Assembly (NCBI GenBank): GCA_963724015.1 | Contig: CAVRTM010000004.1 | Coordinates: 434,001 to 498,000 of the forward strand | Source: CAVRTM01 sp963724015 | GTDB lineage: Bacteria; Actinomycetota; Actinomycetes; Actinomycetales; Dermatophilaceae | Reading direction: 5' to 3' | DNA: 64,000 nt | Shown: one piece after another, positions 1 to 9,988 of the stretch | Position numbering within the stretch: the first letter of the stretch is position 1 | How the letters are laid out: every line of letters begins with the position of its first letter | The notes under the pieces: generated by a model | Seen by the model: only the letters and a program-made list of their open reading frames with translations | Databases searched by the model: none | Told to the model about the DNA's origin: nothing | Translations under genes and position numbers: made by a program

Positions 1-378
1 GGTGGTTGCCACCGATCGAGAGCGCGTCGCCGTCGCCGGTCACGACCCACACCGACAGGTCACCGCGCGAGGTGGCCAGGCCCGTGGCGATGGCCGGGGC
101 ACGCCCGTGGATCGAGTGCATGCCGTAGGTGTCGAGGTAGTAGGGGAAGCGCGAGGAGCAGCCGATGCCCGAGACGAAGACGATGTTCTCGCGCTTGAGG
201 CCGAGGTCGGGCAGGAAGCCCTGCACCGCGGCGAGGATCGCGTAGTCGCCGCAGCCGGGGCACCAGCGCACCTCCTGGTCGGAGGTGAACTCCTTCTTGC
301 TCTGCCGCGGTGCGTCCTCGCCGAGGCGGGGCACGCCGTGGGTGCCGCTCAGCGGCATGCCGAGGTCGATGGTGCTCA

Positions 379-379
<1 letters not shown>
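1..379 (-). CDS. korB: 2-oxoacid:ferredoxin oxidoreductase, beta subunit (N-terminal part)
   Basis: This is the thiamine-diphosphate-binding beta subunit of a 2-oxoglutarate/2-oxoacid:ferredoxin oxidoreductase, which decarboxylates a 2-oxoacid with CoA and reduces ferredoxin. The visible 126 residues include 'EVRWCPGCGDYAIL', the Cys motif of the family, 'GIGCSSR', and the thiamine-diphosphate signature 'VVTGDGDALSIGGNH'. The ATG at 379 overlaps the korA stop by one base (TGATG), so the two subunits are translationally coupled. The 3' part lies beyond the left edge of the window. The reading frame is intact as far as it can be seen. Family identity is secure; the exact 2-oxoacid used cannot be told from sequence. 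Confidence 0.95.
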
Positions 380-2276
<1,897 letters not shown>

Positions 2277-2304
2277 GCGGGAGATGTCACCAGACTCTCG
2301 TTGC

Positions 2305-2353
2305 GGTCCACCGTGGACCCAGCTATGGCGTTCCTTACCTACTCCATGGTAAG
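2305..2353. promoter_or_regulatory. Two palindromes in the korA/nuoA divergent promoter region
   Basis: The 173-bp gap between the korA and nuoA starts holds a 7-bp inverted repeat with a one-base centre, GGTCCACcGTGGACC, at 2305-2319. A second, 20-bp element, CTTACC-N8-GGTAAG, lies at 2334-2353. Both are candidate operators that could set korAB and nuo expression together. No regulator gene is adjacent, and I do not recognise either half-site as that of a named factor. Confidence 0.45.
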
Positions 2354-2449
2354 TGCGGGCGCCGACACGGCATGCCCGACGTCCGCGTGATGGACCGCAC
2401 CTGAGGCGACGGGAATACGCTCGGGGCCGTACTCGCTAGGCTGGCCGAC

Positions 2450-2809
2450 GTGTTCCCCTACGTCGTCGTCGCCGCGGTGGTCCTGGCCGGCATGCTCCTG
2501 TTCGTCGCCGCCATGGCCGCGCGCCGGATGCTGGCCCCGGCAGCGCCGACGGCCGAGAAGCTGACGACGTACGAGAGCGGTGTCGACCCGGTCGGCGAGG
2601 GCTGGGCGCAGACCAACGTGCGCTACTTCCTCTACGCCTTCCTCTACGTCATCTTCGCGGTCGACGCGGTCTACCTCTTCCCCTGGGCGACCGTGATCCG
2701 CCGCGCCGACCTCGGGGCGGCCTCGCTCGTCGAGATGGCCATCTTCGTCAGCGTCCTGCTGATCGGGCTCGGGCACGCCGCCCGCCGCGGCCTGCTGCGG
2801 TGGGTCTGA
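2450..2809 (+). CDS. nuoA: NADH-quinone oxidoreductase subunit A
   Basis: Small membrane subunit of a complex I-like proton pump, 119 residues, the usual length. It shows an N-terminal transmembrane helix, the conserved 'YESGVDPVGEGWAQ' loop (normally 'YECG', here Ser replaces the Cys) and 'VRYFLYAFLYVIFAVDAVYLFPW', followed by a third helix. The GTG start at 2450 is the only sensible one. First gene of the run nuoABCHIJKLMN; nuoB follows after 13 bp. The adjacent, divergent korAB suggests that this operon serves ferredoxin-linked electron transfer. Confidence 0.95.
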   Translation: MFPYVVVAAVVLAGMLLFVAAMAARRMLAPAAPTAEKLTTYESGVDPVGEGWAQTNVRYFLYAFLYVIFAVDAVYLFPWATVIRRADLGAASLVEMAIFVSVLLIGLGHAARRGLLRWV

Positions 2810-2822
2810 GGGTGCCGGGCTG

Positions 2823-3413
2823 ATGCCGACCTCCCTGCCGATGCCGACGCTCGGCCCGGCCGCCGAGCACGCGCCACGGCCGATCAAGGTGGTCCTCAAC
2901 TGGGGCCGCCGCTACAGCCTGTGGGTCTTCAACTTCGGGCTGGCCTGCTGCGCCATCGAGTTCATCGCCGCCTCGATGGCCCGCCACGACTTCATCCGGC
3001 TCGGTGTCATCCCCTTCGCCCCGGGTCCGCGACAGGCCGACCTGATGGTGGTGTCGGGCACCGTCACGGACAAGATGGCCCCGGCGATCCGCCGTCTCTA
3101 CGACCAGATGCCCGAGCCCAAGTACGTCATCTCCTTCGGTGCCTGCTCCAACAGCGGCGGCCCGTACTGGGACTCCTACTGCGTCACCAAGGGCGTCGAC
3201 CAGCTGATCCCGGTCGACGTCTACGTGCCGGGCTGCCCGCCGCGGCCCGAGGCGCTGATCCAGGGCATCCTGCGGCTGCAGGAGAAGATCGCCGCCGAGA
3301 ACCTCACCCAGCAGGGGCTGCGGTCGCGGTATGCCGGGTCGCGCCGCGCCGTCGCGGGCGAGGTCACCCGCCCGCTGGTGGCGCCACCACCTCGCGAACG
3401 GGTGGCGACGTGA
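2823..3413 (+). CDS. nuoB: NADH-quinone oxidoreductase subunit B
   Basis: Peripheral-arm subunit carrying the terminal [4Fe-4S] cluster N2, 196 residues. The cluster ligands are visible: the tandem Cys pair in 'GLACCAIEF', the Cys in 'FGACSNSGG' and the Cys in 'VPGCPPRPEAL'. The C-terminus is extended by about 30 basic, Pro-rich residues compared with minimal NuoB. The frame is intact, and the stop overlaps the nuoC GTG start (GTGA). With cluster N2 and NuoI present, the electron wire to quinone is partly preserved even though the NADH-binding subunits are missing from the operon. Confidence 0.96.
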   Translation: MPTSLPMPTLGPAAEHAPRPIKVVLNWGRRYSLWVFNFGLACCAIEFIAASMARHDFIRLGVIPFAPGPRQADLMVVSGTVTDKMAPAIRRLYDQMPEPKYVISFGACSNSGGPYWDSYCVTKGVDQLIPVDVYVPGCPPRPEALIQGILRLQEKIAAENLTQQGLRSRYAGSRRAVAGEVTRPLVAPPPRERVAT

Positions 3414-3980
3414 GCGCCGCCGCGTCCCGCGAGGTGGCGCTGGCCGAGTGGGGCACCGCCCTGCGGGCGGCGCGCGACGAAGGGTTCGACTTCTTCGACT
3501 GGCTCAGCGCCGTGGACCAGATGGACGACGCGGAGGCTCCCGGGTTCGACGTCGTCTGCCACCTCATCGACACCGGCTCGGCCGGCACCGGCGCGCTGCG
3601 GCGGGTGCTCCTGCACACCCGCGTCGGCGAGGGGCAGGCCGTGCCGAGCATCACCGACCTGTGGGCCGGCGCGGCCTGGCACGAGCGGGAGACGCACGAG
3701 ATGTTCGGCATCGGCTTCGACGGCTTCGAGGACGGCACCGGGCAGGGGCTGCGCCCGCTGCTGCTGCCCGAGGGGTTCGAGGGCACGCCGCTGCGCAAGT
3801 CGTTCGTCCTCGCCGTCGCGGGTCAGCAAGGCGTGGCCGGGGGCCAAGGAGCCGGGCGAGGGCGGCGAGGCGCCGGAGGGAACGGCGCCGGCCGAGCGCC
3901 CCGGCCGGGCCGGCGCGCCACGGAGCCGGCGCAAGGTCGCCCCTCCCGGGGTGCCCGACCCGTCGTGGGGGCCGCGATGA
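3410..3980 (+). CDS. nuoC: NADH-quinone oxidoreductase subunit C (frameshift near the 3' end)
   Basis: The 30-kDa subunit of complex I, about 190 residues. 'FDFFDWLSAVDQ' and the signature 'WHERETHEMFGIGFDG' followed by 'LLLPEGFEGTPLRKSF' identify it. The GTG at 3410 overlaps the nuoB stop. After 'SFVLAVA' the best continuation lies in another frame ('SKAWPGAKEPGEGG...SWGPR'), reached by removing one G near 3818-3822. It stops at 3978-3980, while the uncorrected frame reads on to 4003. No nuoD follows: the next gene, nuoH, begins 20 bp later. This is not a NuoCD fusion, because the protein ends about where a stand-alone NuoC should. Confidence 0.9.
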
Positions 3981-3999
3981 CCGCGCGGGCCACGCCCCG

Positions 4000-4960
4000 A
4001 TGAACCCCGCCCTCGAGGTCGTCCTGCGCACGGTGGCGGTCCTGGCCGCGTTCCTGGTCCTGCCGCTGGTGGTCGGGCAGACCGAGCACAAGGTGATGGC
4101 GCACATGCAGGGCCGGCTCGGGCCGATGTACGCCGGTGGCTTCCACGGGTGGGCCCAGCTCGTCGCCGACGGGGTGAAGTTCGTCCAGAAGGAGGACGTC
4201 ACCCCCGCCGCGGCCGACCGGCCGGTCTTCAAGCTGGCGCCGGCCGTGGCGCTGGTGCCCTACCTGGTCGCGCTCGCGGTGATCCCGCTGTCGCCGGACG
4301 TGGTCGCCGCCGACGTGGACGCCGGCGTCCTGTTCGTCCTCGCCGTCTCCGCCGTCGGGATCGTCGGCACCCTCATGGCCGGGTGGGCCAGCGCCAACAA
4401 GTACGCGCTGCTCGGTGGGCTGCGCGCGGCGGCGCAGCTGCTGAGCTACGAGCTGCCGATCGTGCTGTCCGCGGCGTCGGTCGCGCTGGCCGCGGGCACG
4501 GTGTCCCTGACCGGCATCGCCGCCGCGTGGCACCCGTTCTGGCTGCTGTGGCAGCTGCCCGGCGCCGTGTGCTTCCTGGTCGCCGCCGTGGCCGAGCTGC
4601 AGCGCCCGCCGTTCGACATGCCGGTGGCCGACGCCGAGATCGTGTTCGGTCCCTACACGGAGTACACCGGGCTGCGCTTCGCGTTCTTCCTGCTGTCCGA
4701 GTACGCCGGCATCGTGGTGATGTCGCTGCTGTTCACCGTGCTCTTCCTCGGCGGCTGGCACGGCCCCTTCGCCGACGTCCTCGGGCCGCTGTGGACGCTG
4801 CTCAAGGCGGCGGCCGTCGCGGTCGCTGGTCATCTGGCTGCGGGTGGCCTGGCCCCGCCTGCGCGAGGACCAGCTGCAGCGCGTCGCCTGGCTCTTCCTC
4901 GTCCCCCTCGCCCTGGCGCAGCTCGCGCTCACCGCAACCTGGGTGGTGCTCACCGCATGA
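4000..4960 (+). CDS. nuoH: NADH-quinone oxidoreductase subunit H (frameshift near the C-terminus)
   Basis: Membrane subunit next to the quinone channel, about 320 residues with about eight helices. The conserved segments 'EHKVMAHMQGRLGP', 'DGVKFVQKEDVTPAAADR', 'GLRAAAQLLSYELPIVL' and 'AELQRPPFDMPVADAEIVFG' are all present. Near 4825 one extra base shifts the frame. The restored tail reads 'VIWLRVAWPRLREDQLQ...' and stops at 4958-4960, where the nuoI ATG overlaps it (ATGA). Placed directly after nuoC, where nuoD, E, F and G would lie in a full operon. Confidence 0.93.
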
Positions 4961-5668
4961 CCGACCCCTACCGCCCCGCCCACCACGCCCCCGGCACGGC
5001 GCCCAAGAGCCTGCTGCCCGGGCTGGTGCGGGGCCTGCGTCACCACGGCCCGCACGCTGGCCACGCCCAGCCACACCGCCGAGTACCCCGACGTCCAGCC
5101 GGACCTGCCGCCGCGCTCGCGCGGGGTCATCGCGCTGCTGGACGAGAACTGCACCAGCTGCATGCTCTGCGCCCGCGAGTGCCCCGACTGGTGCATCTAC
5201 ATCGACTCGCACAAGGAGACGATCCCGGCCACGACCGAGGGCGGGCGCGAGCGGCAGCGCAACGTCCTGGACCGGTTCGCGATCGACTTCTCCCTCTGCA
5301 TGTACTGCGGGATCTGCGTCGAGGTCTGCCCGTTCGACGCCCTGCACTGGAGCCCGGAGTTCGAGTACTCCGAGCTGGACATCCGCGACCTGCTGCACGA
5401 GAAGGACCGCCTCGGCCAGTGGATGCCCACGGTCCCCGTCCCGCCCGCGCTGGATCCCGGTGCCGCCGAGCCGGCCGAGGTCGCCGCCGCCGCGCAAACC
5501 GGCCCGACCCGCCCGTACGCCGCGCGCGGCCACGACCGTGCCTGCGGCCAAGCCGGCACCGGGACCGAGCCTGCTGCCGGGACCGTGCCTACCGGGACCG
5601 TGCCCGCCGCGGCGCGCCTCCAGCCTCCGGAGCCCCCGGCGCCCGACCTGCCGGGACCGGCCGCATGA
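4957..5668 (+). CDS. nuoI: NADH-quinone oxidoreductase subunit I, extended C-terminus (frameshift)
   Basis: Two-[4Fe-4S] ferredoxin-like subunit. Both cluster motifs are visible: 'CTSCMLCARECPDWC' and 'CMYCGICVEVCPFDAL'. The ATG at 4957 overlaps the nuoH stop. About 28 residues in, near 5037, the frame changes by one base; the restored path reads '...TTARTLATPSHTAEYPDVQPDLPPR'. After the usual end of NuoI, around 'GQWMPTVPVPPALD', comes an Ala/Pro/Thr-rich tail of about 70 residues with repeated 'GTVP'-type units. That tail is not part of the core fold. In a complex without NuoEFG, NuoI is a plausible docking point for reduced ferredoxin. Confidence 0.9.
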
Positions 5669-6186
5669 CGACCCTGGACGTCCTGTTCACCGCGGTCGGG
5701 CTGGTCGCCGCCGCGAGCGCCGTGCTCGCCGTGACCACCCGCCAGCTCGTGCACGCCGCCCTGTGGCTGGTCGTGACGCTCGGCACCCTGGCCGGCTGCT
5801 ACCTCGTGCTGGGGGCCGAGCTGGTGGCCCTGGTCCAGCTGCTGGTCTACGTCGGCGCCGTCGTCGTCCTCGTGCTGTTCGCACTGATGCTCACCCGCGC
5901 GCCGATGGGCCCCAGCGCGGCCCACTCCACCAGCGTGCCGCAGCGCGTCGCCGGCGCGGTCGTGGCCGCGGGCACGACCGCGCTGCTCGCGGGGGTGCTG
6001 GTCCCGGCCCTCGGCGGCCGGGCGGTGCAGGTCCGCGACGGCCGCACCCAGGGCATCGCCACGGCGCTGTTCGGGTCGTGGGTGTGGCCGTTCGAGCTGC
6101 TCTCGCTGCTGCTGCTGGTGGCGCTGGTCGCCGCCTTCGCGGTGTCGCGGATGCCCGTGCCCGACGAGCAGGGGGAGGGCGCGTGA
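5665..6186 (+). CDS. nuoJ: NADH-quinone oxidoreductase subunit J
   Basis: Membrane subunit of 173 residues with five hydrophobic helices, the normal NuoJ pattern. 'TRQLVHAALWLVVTLGTLAGCYLVLGAELVALVQLLVYVGAVVVLVLFALML' is interrupted here only for description; its features include the conserved 'YVGAVVVLVLFALML' region near residue 65. The frame is intact. The ATG at 5665 overlaps the nuoI stop, and the stop overlaps the nuoK GTG (GTGA). Part of the proton-translocating membrane arm. Confidence 0.94.
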   Translation: MTTLDVLFTAVGLVAAASAVLAVTTRQLVHAALWLVVTLGTLAGCYLVLGAELVALVQLLVYVGAVVVLVLFALMLTRAPMGPSAAHSTSVPQRVAGAVVAAGTTALLAGVLVPALGGRAVQVRDGRTQGIATALFGSWVWPFELLSLLLLVALVAAFAVSRMPVPDEQGEGA

Positions 6187-6482
6187 TCCACCTCGGCCTT
6201 CCCCTGGCGCTCGTGGCGGTCCTGGCCGGCGCCGGCGTCTACGGCGTGATCGCCCGGCGCAACGCGGTGCTCGTGCTCATCGGGGTCGAGCTCCTCCTCA
6301 ACGCCGCCAACCTGCTGTTCGTCACGGTCGGCGCCGTGTCGCCCGACCCGCTGCGCGCCGGCCACGTCCTCGCCCTGTTCGTCATCACCATCGCCGCGGC
6401 CGAGATCGGCGTCGCGCTCGCCATCGTGCTCGCGCTGTTCCGCAGCCGGGGCCGGATCGACCTCACCGAGCCGGGCGCATGA
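6183..6482 (+). CDS. nuoK: NADH-quinone oxidoreductase subunit K
   Basis: Small membrane subunit (MrpC-like), 99 residues with three helices. It shows 'GVYGVIARRNAVLVLIGVEL' with the conserved membrane Glu (about residue 37), then 'LLLNAANLLFV' and the second conserved Glu in 'ITIAAAEIGVALAIVLALFR'. Both Glu residues are needed for proton movement in characterised NuoK. Start GTG at 6183, overlapping nuoJ; the stop overlaps the nuoL ATG. Intact and of typical length. Confidence 0.95.
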   Translation: MIHLGLPLALVAVLAGAGVYGVIARRNAVLVLIGVELLLNAANLLFVTVGAVSPDPLRAGHVLALFVITIAAAEIGVALAIVLALFRSRGRIDLTEPGA

Positions 6483-8495
6483 GCGAGCTGCTGCAGGCGA
6501 GCGCCCGGCTCGCGGTCCTGCTGCCCGCCCTCACCGCGGTGCTGGCGCTCGCCGCCGCCCGCCGGCCCCGGCTGGCCACTGGCCTGGCCACGGCCGGCGC
6601 CGTCCTGACCCTGCTGGCCACCGTGGGCCAGGTGGTCGCGGTGCAGCGCGGGGCCGTGGCCGGCGTCGTGACGACCCTGCCGCCGCTGCCGCTGGGCGGC
6701 CTCGCCGTGCCGCTGCACCTCGTGGCCGACTCCCTGTCGGCCGTCGTGGCCGTCGCCGTCGCGCTGGTCGGGTTCGTGGTCCAGGTGTTCAGCCGCTGGT
6801 ACCTGCGGACCGACCCCCGCGCCGGCGTGTTCGCGGCCACCGTGTCGCTGTTCCTCGCGGCGATGCTGCTCGTGGTGGAGTCCGGCGACCTGATCCTGAC
6901 CCTGGTGGGCTGGGAGGTCATGGGCTGGTGCTCCTTCCTGCTGATCGGCCACGACAGCCGGCGTGAGGCGGCCCGGCGCGCGGCGGTCAAGGCGTTCCTC
7001 GTCACCCGCACCGCCGACCTGGCCTTCGTCTCGGGCTGGTGATCCTGGCCGTCGGGGCCCGGACCACCGCCATCCCCGCCGTCATCGGGCACTGGACCGC
7101 CGCGGTGCCGCCCGGCGCGCAGTCGGTGGCCGCGGCGCCGAGCACGGCGCTGCGCACGGCCGCGCTGCTCTGCCTGCTGTCGGGCATCGCCGGCAAGTCC
7201 GCCCAGCTGCCGTTCCAGGACTGGCTGCCCGACGCCATGGAGGGCCCGACGCCCGCGTCGGCCCTCATCCACGCCGCGACGATGGTGGCCGCCGGGACCT
7301 ACGTGCTGGCCCGGCTGTTCGTGCTCTTCGCCTCGTCCGACACGGCACGGCTGGTGCTGGCGCTGGTCACGGCCGTCACGATGGTCGGGGCCGCCGTCCT
7401 CGCCTTCGGCCAGTCCGACCTCAAGCGGCTGCTGGCCTACTCCACCATCAGCCAGATCGCCATCATGCTCTCGGCCATCGCGGTCGTCCCCGTCGCGGTG
7501 GGCCCCGACGCGGGCGTCCTGCACCTGCTGTCGCACGCGATGTTCAAGGCGCTGCTCTTCCTCGCCCTCGGGTGGCTCAGCGTGCTCGTCGGCGGCACCG
7601 CGGCGCTGACCCTGCGCGGCGGGGCCCGGGTGCACCCACCGGTCGCCGTACCGCTCGGGATCGGGCTGCTCTCGCTGGCCGGCGTGCCGCCGCTGGTCGG
7701 GTTCGTGTCCAAGGAGTACGTCCTGGCCGCCGCCGAGGACGGCACCAGCGCCGCGGCTCCCTCGGCGCCCGGGTCGTCGTCGTGGCGCTGTTCGCCACGG
7801 TGGCGCTGACGGCGGCGTACTGCATGCGGGCGTGGCTGGTCCTGACCCGGCTCACGCCCGAGGAGGAGGAGCAGATCGACGAGCGCGAGGAGGCGGTCGA
7901 GCGGGCGTCGTGGGAGTCGGAGGTGTCGCTGGCCGAGATGTTCGGGCCGGTGTTCCAGCCGGTCCCGGGCCCCGACGGGCCGTCGCTGGAGCCGCCGCGG
8001 CGCATCGACCCGGCCCGGATCTCCGGTGGTGCCCGCCGTGCGGTGTGGCTGCTGGTCGTGCTGACCGTCGTCGGCGGCGCGGTCGTGCTCAGCCCGCTGC
8101 TGCGGCTGGACGCGTCGTTCTCGCTGTGGTCGGTCGGGGCCTCGCTGCTGCTCATCGCCGGCGCGGGCCTCGCGGTCCGGCGGCTGACGCCCGCCGAGGG
8201 CAGCGGTGACGCCGCCGTACGCCTCGGCCCCGCGGTCGCCGCCGCGTTCGACGGCGGCCTGGGCGTCGACGGCGTCTACCAGCTCCTGGTCGCACGGCCG
8301 GTGACCGCGCTCGCCCGGCTGGTGGTCGTGCTGGACCGCGACGTCATCGACGCCTACGTGCGCGGCACCGCCGTCGCCACCCGGTGGGCCGGCGTCGGTG
8401 CGGAGCGTGCGCACACCCGCCGGCCCTCGCAGGGGCTGGTCTGGGTGCTGTGCGGGGTGCTGGCCGTCGGCCTCCTGGGGGTGGGCCTGTGGTGA
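6479..8495 (+). CDS. nuoL: NADH-quinone oxidoreductase subunit L (two apparent frameshifts)
   Basis: Antiporter-like, proton-pumping subunit of about 670 residues. Recognisable segments are 'GDLILTLVGWEVMGWCSFLLIG', 'GKSAQLPFQDWLPDAMEGPTPASALIHAATMVAAG' (given here only as a pattern), 'SDLKRLLAYSTISQ' and 'LSHAMFKALLFLALGWL'. The path changes frame near 7035 (restored 'FVLGLVILAVGA') and near 7765, both best explained by a missing base. Between the last helices lies an unusual acidic loop 'PEEEEQIDEREEAVERA', about 50 residues with the following Pro-rich stretch. Its ATG overlaps nuoK and its stop overlaps the nuoM GTG. Confidence 0.92.
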
Positions 8496-9988
8496 GCCTG
8501 CTCGTGGCCGCGCTGCTGCTGCCGGCGACGGCGGGCACCGCCCTGGTCGTCTCCGGCCGGGCCGGCCGCCCCTCGCGCGACCGCCTGGTCAACGCGTTCG
8601 CCCTCGTCGTCGCGCTCGCCACCGCGGTGCTGGTGGTCGCGGCCGTCGTCACCCGCCCGGTCCTGGACCGGCCGTGGGTGCCCTCGCTCGGGATGCGCTG
8701 GCACTTCGCCGTCGACGGCATCAGCGCGCCGCTGCTGGTGCTGACCGCCGTCCTCGGGGTCGCGGTCGTGCTGCACGCGCGCACCCATGCACCGGACGTC
8801 GGCTCCGGCGCGACGTTCCACGGCTGCCTGCTGCTGGTGGAGTTCGGCGCGCTCGCCACCTTCCTCACCCGCGACGCCGTCCTCTTCTTCGTGGCGTTCG
8901 AGGTCGTGCTGGTCCCGATGTGGGTGCTCATCAGCCGGTTCGGCGACGCGCATGACCCCGCGGCACGCCGGGACGCGTCGGGCCGGTTCGTGCTCTACAC
9001 CGTGCTCGGCTCCACGCTCATGCTGATCGGGATCCTCGCGCTCGTCACCTCCGCGGGCACGGCCGACCTGTCGGCGCTCGCGGCCAGCCGGGGCGCCGGC
9101 CTGAGCCGGTCCACCCAGGTGGTCGTCGCGGCCCTGCTGCTGGCCGGCCTGGGCATCAAGGTGCCGCTGTGGCCGGTCCACACCTGGCTGCCGCCGGCGC
9201 ACACCATCGCGCCCACCGCCGGATCGGTGCTGCTGGCGGCGGTCCTGCTCAAGATGGGGACCTACGGCCTGGTGCGGCTGGTCGTCGCGCCCCTGCCGGA
9301 CGGGTTCGCCGCCGTGGCGCCCGTGCTGGCCGTCGCGGGGGTGATCGGGATCCTCTGGGGTGGCCTCGCCTGCCTGGTCGAGAACGACCTCAAGCGGCTG
9401 GTGGCCTACTCCTCGGTGGCCCACATGGGTTTCGTCGCGCTCGGCCTGGCCAGCGGCACGACCACCGGGCTGCAGGCCGCCCTCTTCGCCAACGTCGCCC
9501 ACGGCGTCGTGTCGGCGCTGCTGTTCTTCCTCGTCGGCGGCCTCAAGGACCGCTGGGGGTCGGCCGACCTGCGCACCGCCCGTGCGGCCCTGCGGGAGGT
9601 GTCCCCGCGGCTGGGGTTCGCGATGGTGGTCGGCTTCGCCGCCACCCTCGGGCTGCCCGGGCTGGTCGGCTTCTGGGGCGAGTTCCTCGCCGTGCTGGCC
9701 GCCTGGTCGCCGGCGACCGACCGCCCGCTGGGCCTGTTCCGCCTCTGCGCGGTGCTCGCGGTGCTCGGCACCGGGCTCGCCGCGGCGTACTCCCTGCGGG
9801 TGCTGCGCACCGTCTGGGCCGGGGAGCGCACCGAGCCGCGGCTGGTCGACGCACGCGGTGGCGAGCTGGTCGTCCTGGCCGTCCTCGTGCTCGCCGTCGT
9901 CGCGCTGGGCGTCGCGCCCGGGCCGCTGCTGCAGACCACCATCGTCGACGCCACCGCCATCACCAGCCCCGGGAGCGTGAGCCGGTGA
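8492..9988 (+). CDS. nuoM: NADH-quinone oxidoreductase subunit M
   Basis: Second antiporter-like proton-pumping subunit, 498 residues, about 14 helices, intact. Key motifs: 'FFVAFEVVLVPMWVLISRFG' with the conserved membrane Glu, 'GIKVPLWPVHTWLPPAH' with the conserved Lys, 'LLKMGTYGLVRL', 'ENDLKRLVAYSSVAHMGFV' and 'LPGLVGFWGEFLAVL'. The GTG start at 8492 overlaps the nuoL stop, and nuoN begins inside its own stop (GTGA). Confidence 0.96.
   Translation: MSLLVAALLLPATAGTALVVSGRAGRPSRDRLVNAFALVVALATAVLVVAAVVTRPVLDRPWVPSLGMRWHFAVDGISAPLLVLTAVLGVAVVLHARTHAPDVGSGATFHGCLLLVEFGALATFLTRDAVLFFVAFEVVLVPMWVLISRFGDAHDPAARRDASGRFVLYTVLGSTLMLIGILALVTSAGTADLSALAASRGAGLSRSTQVVVAALLLAGLGIKVPLWPVHTWLPPAHTIAPTAGSVLLAAVLLKMGTYGLVRLVVAPLPDGFAAVAPVLAVAGVIGILWGGLACLVENDLKRLVAYSSVAHMGFVALGLASGTTTGLQAALFANVAHGVVSALLFFLVGGLKDRWGSADLRTARAALREVSPRLGFAMVVGFAATLGLPGLVGFWGEFLAVLAAWSPATDRPLGLFRLCAVLAVLGTGLAAAYSLRVLRTVWAGERTEPRLVDARGGELVVLAVLVLAVVALGVAPGPLLQTTIVDATAITSPGSVSR

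Noticed and set aside
7000..7050. In-frame stop in nuoL as a possible split of the subunit into two proteins
   Set aside because: Conserved NuoL sequence continues without gap in the next frame, and one restored base joins it; no separate ribosome-binding site supports two genes.
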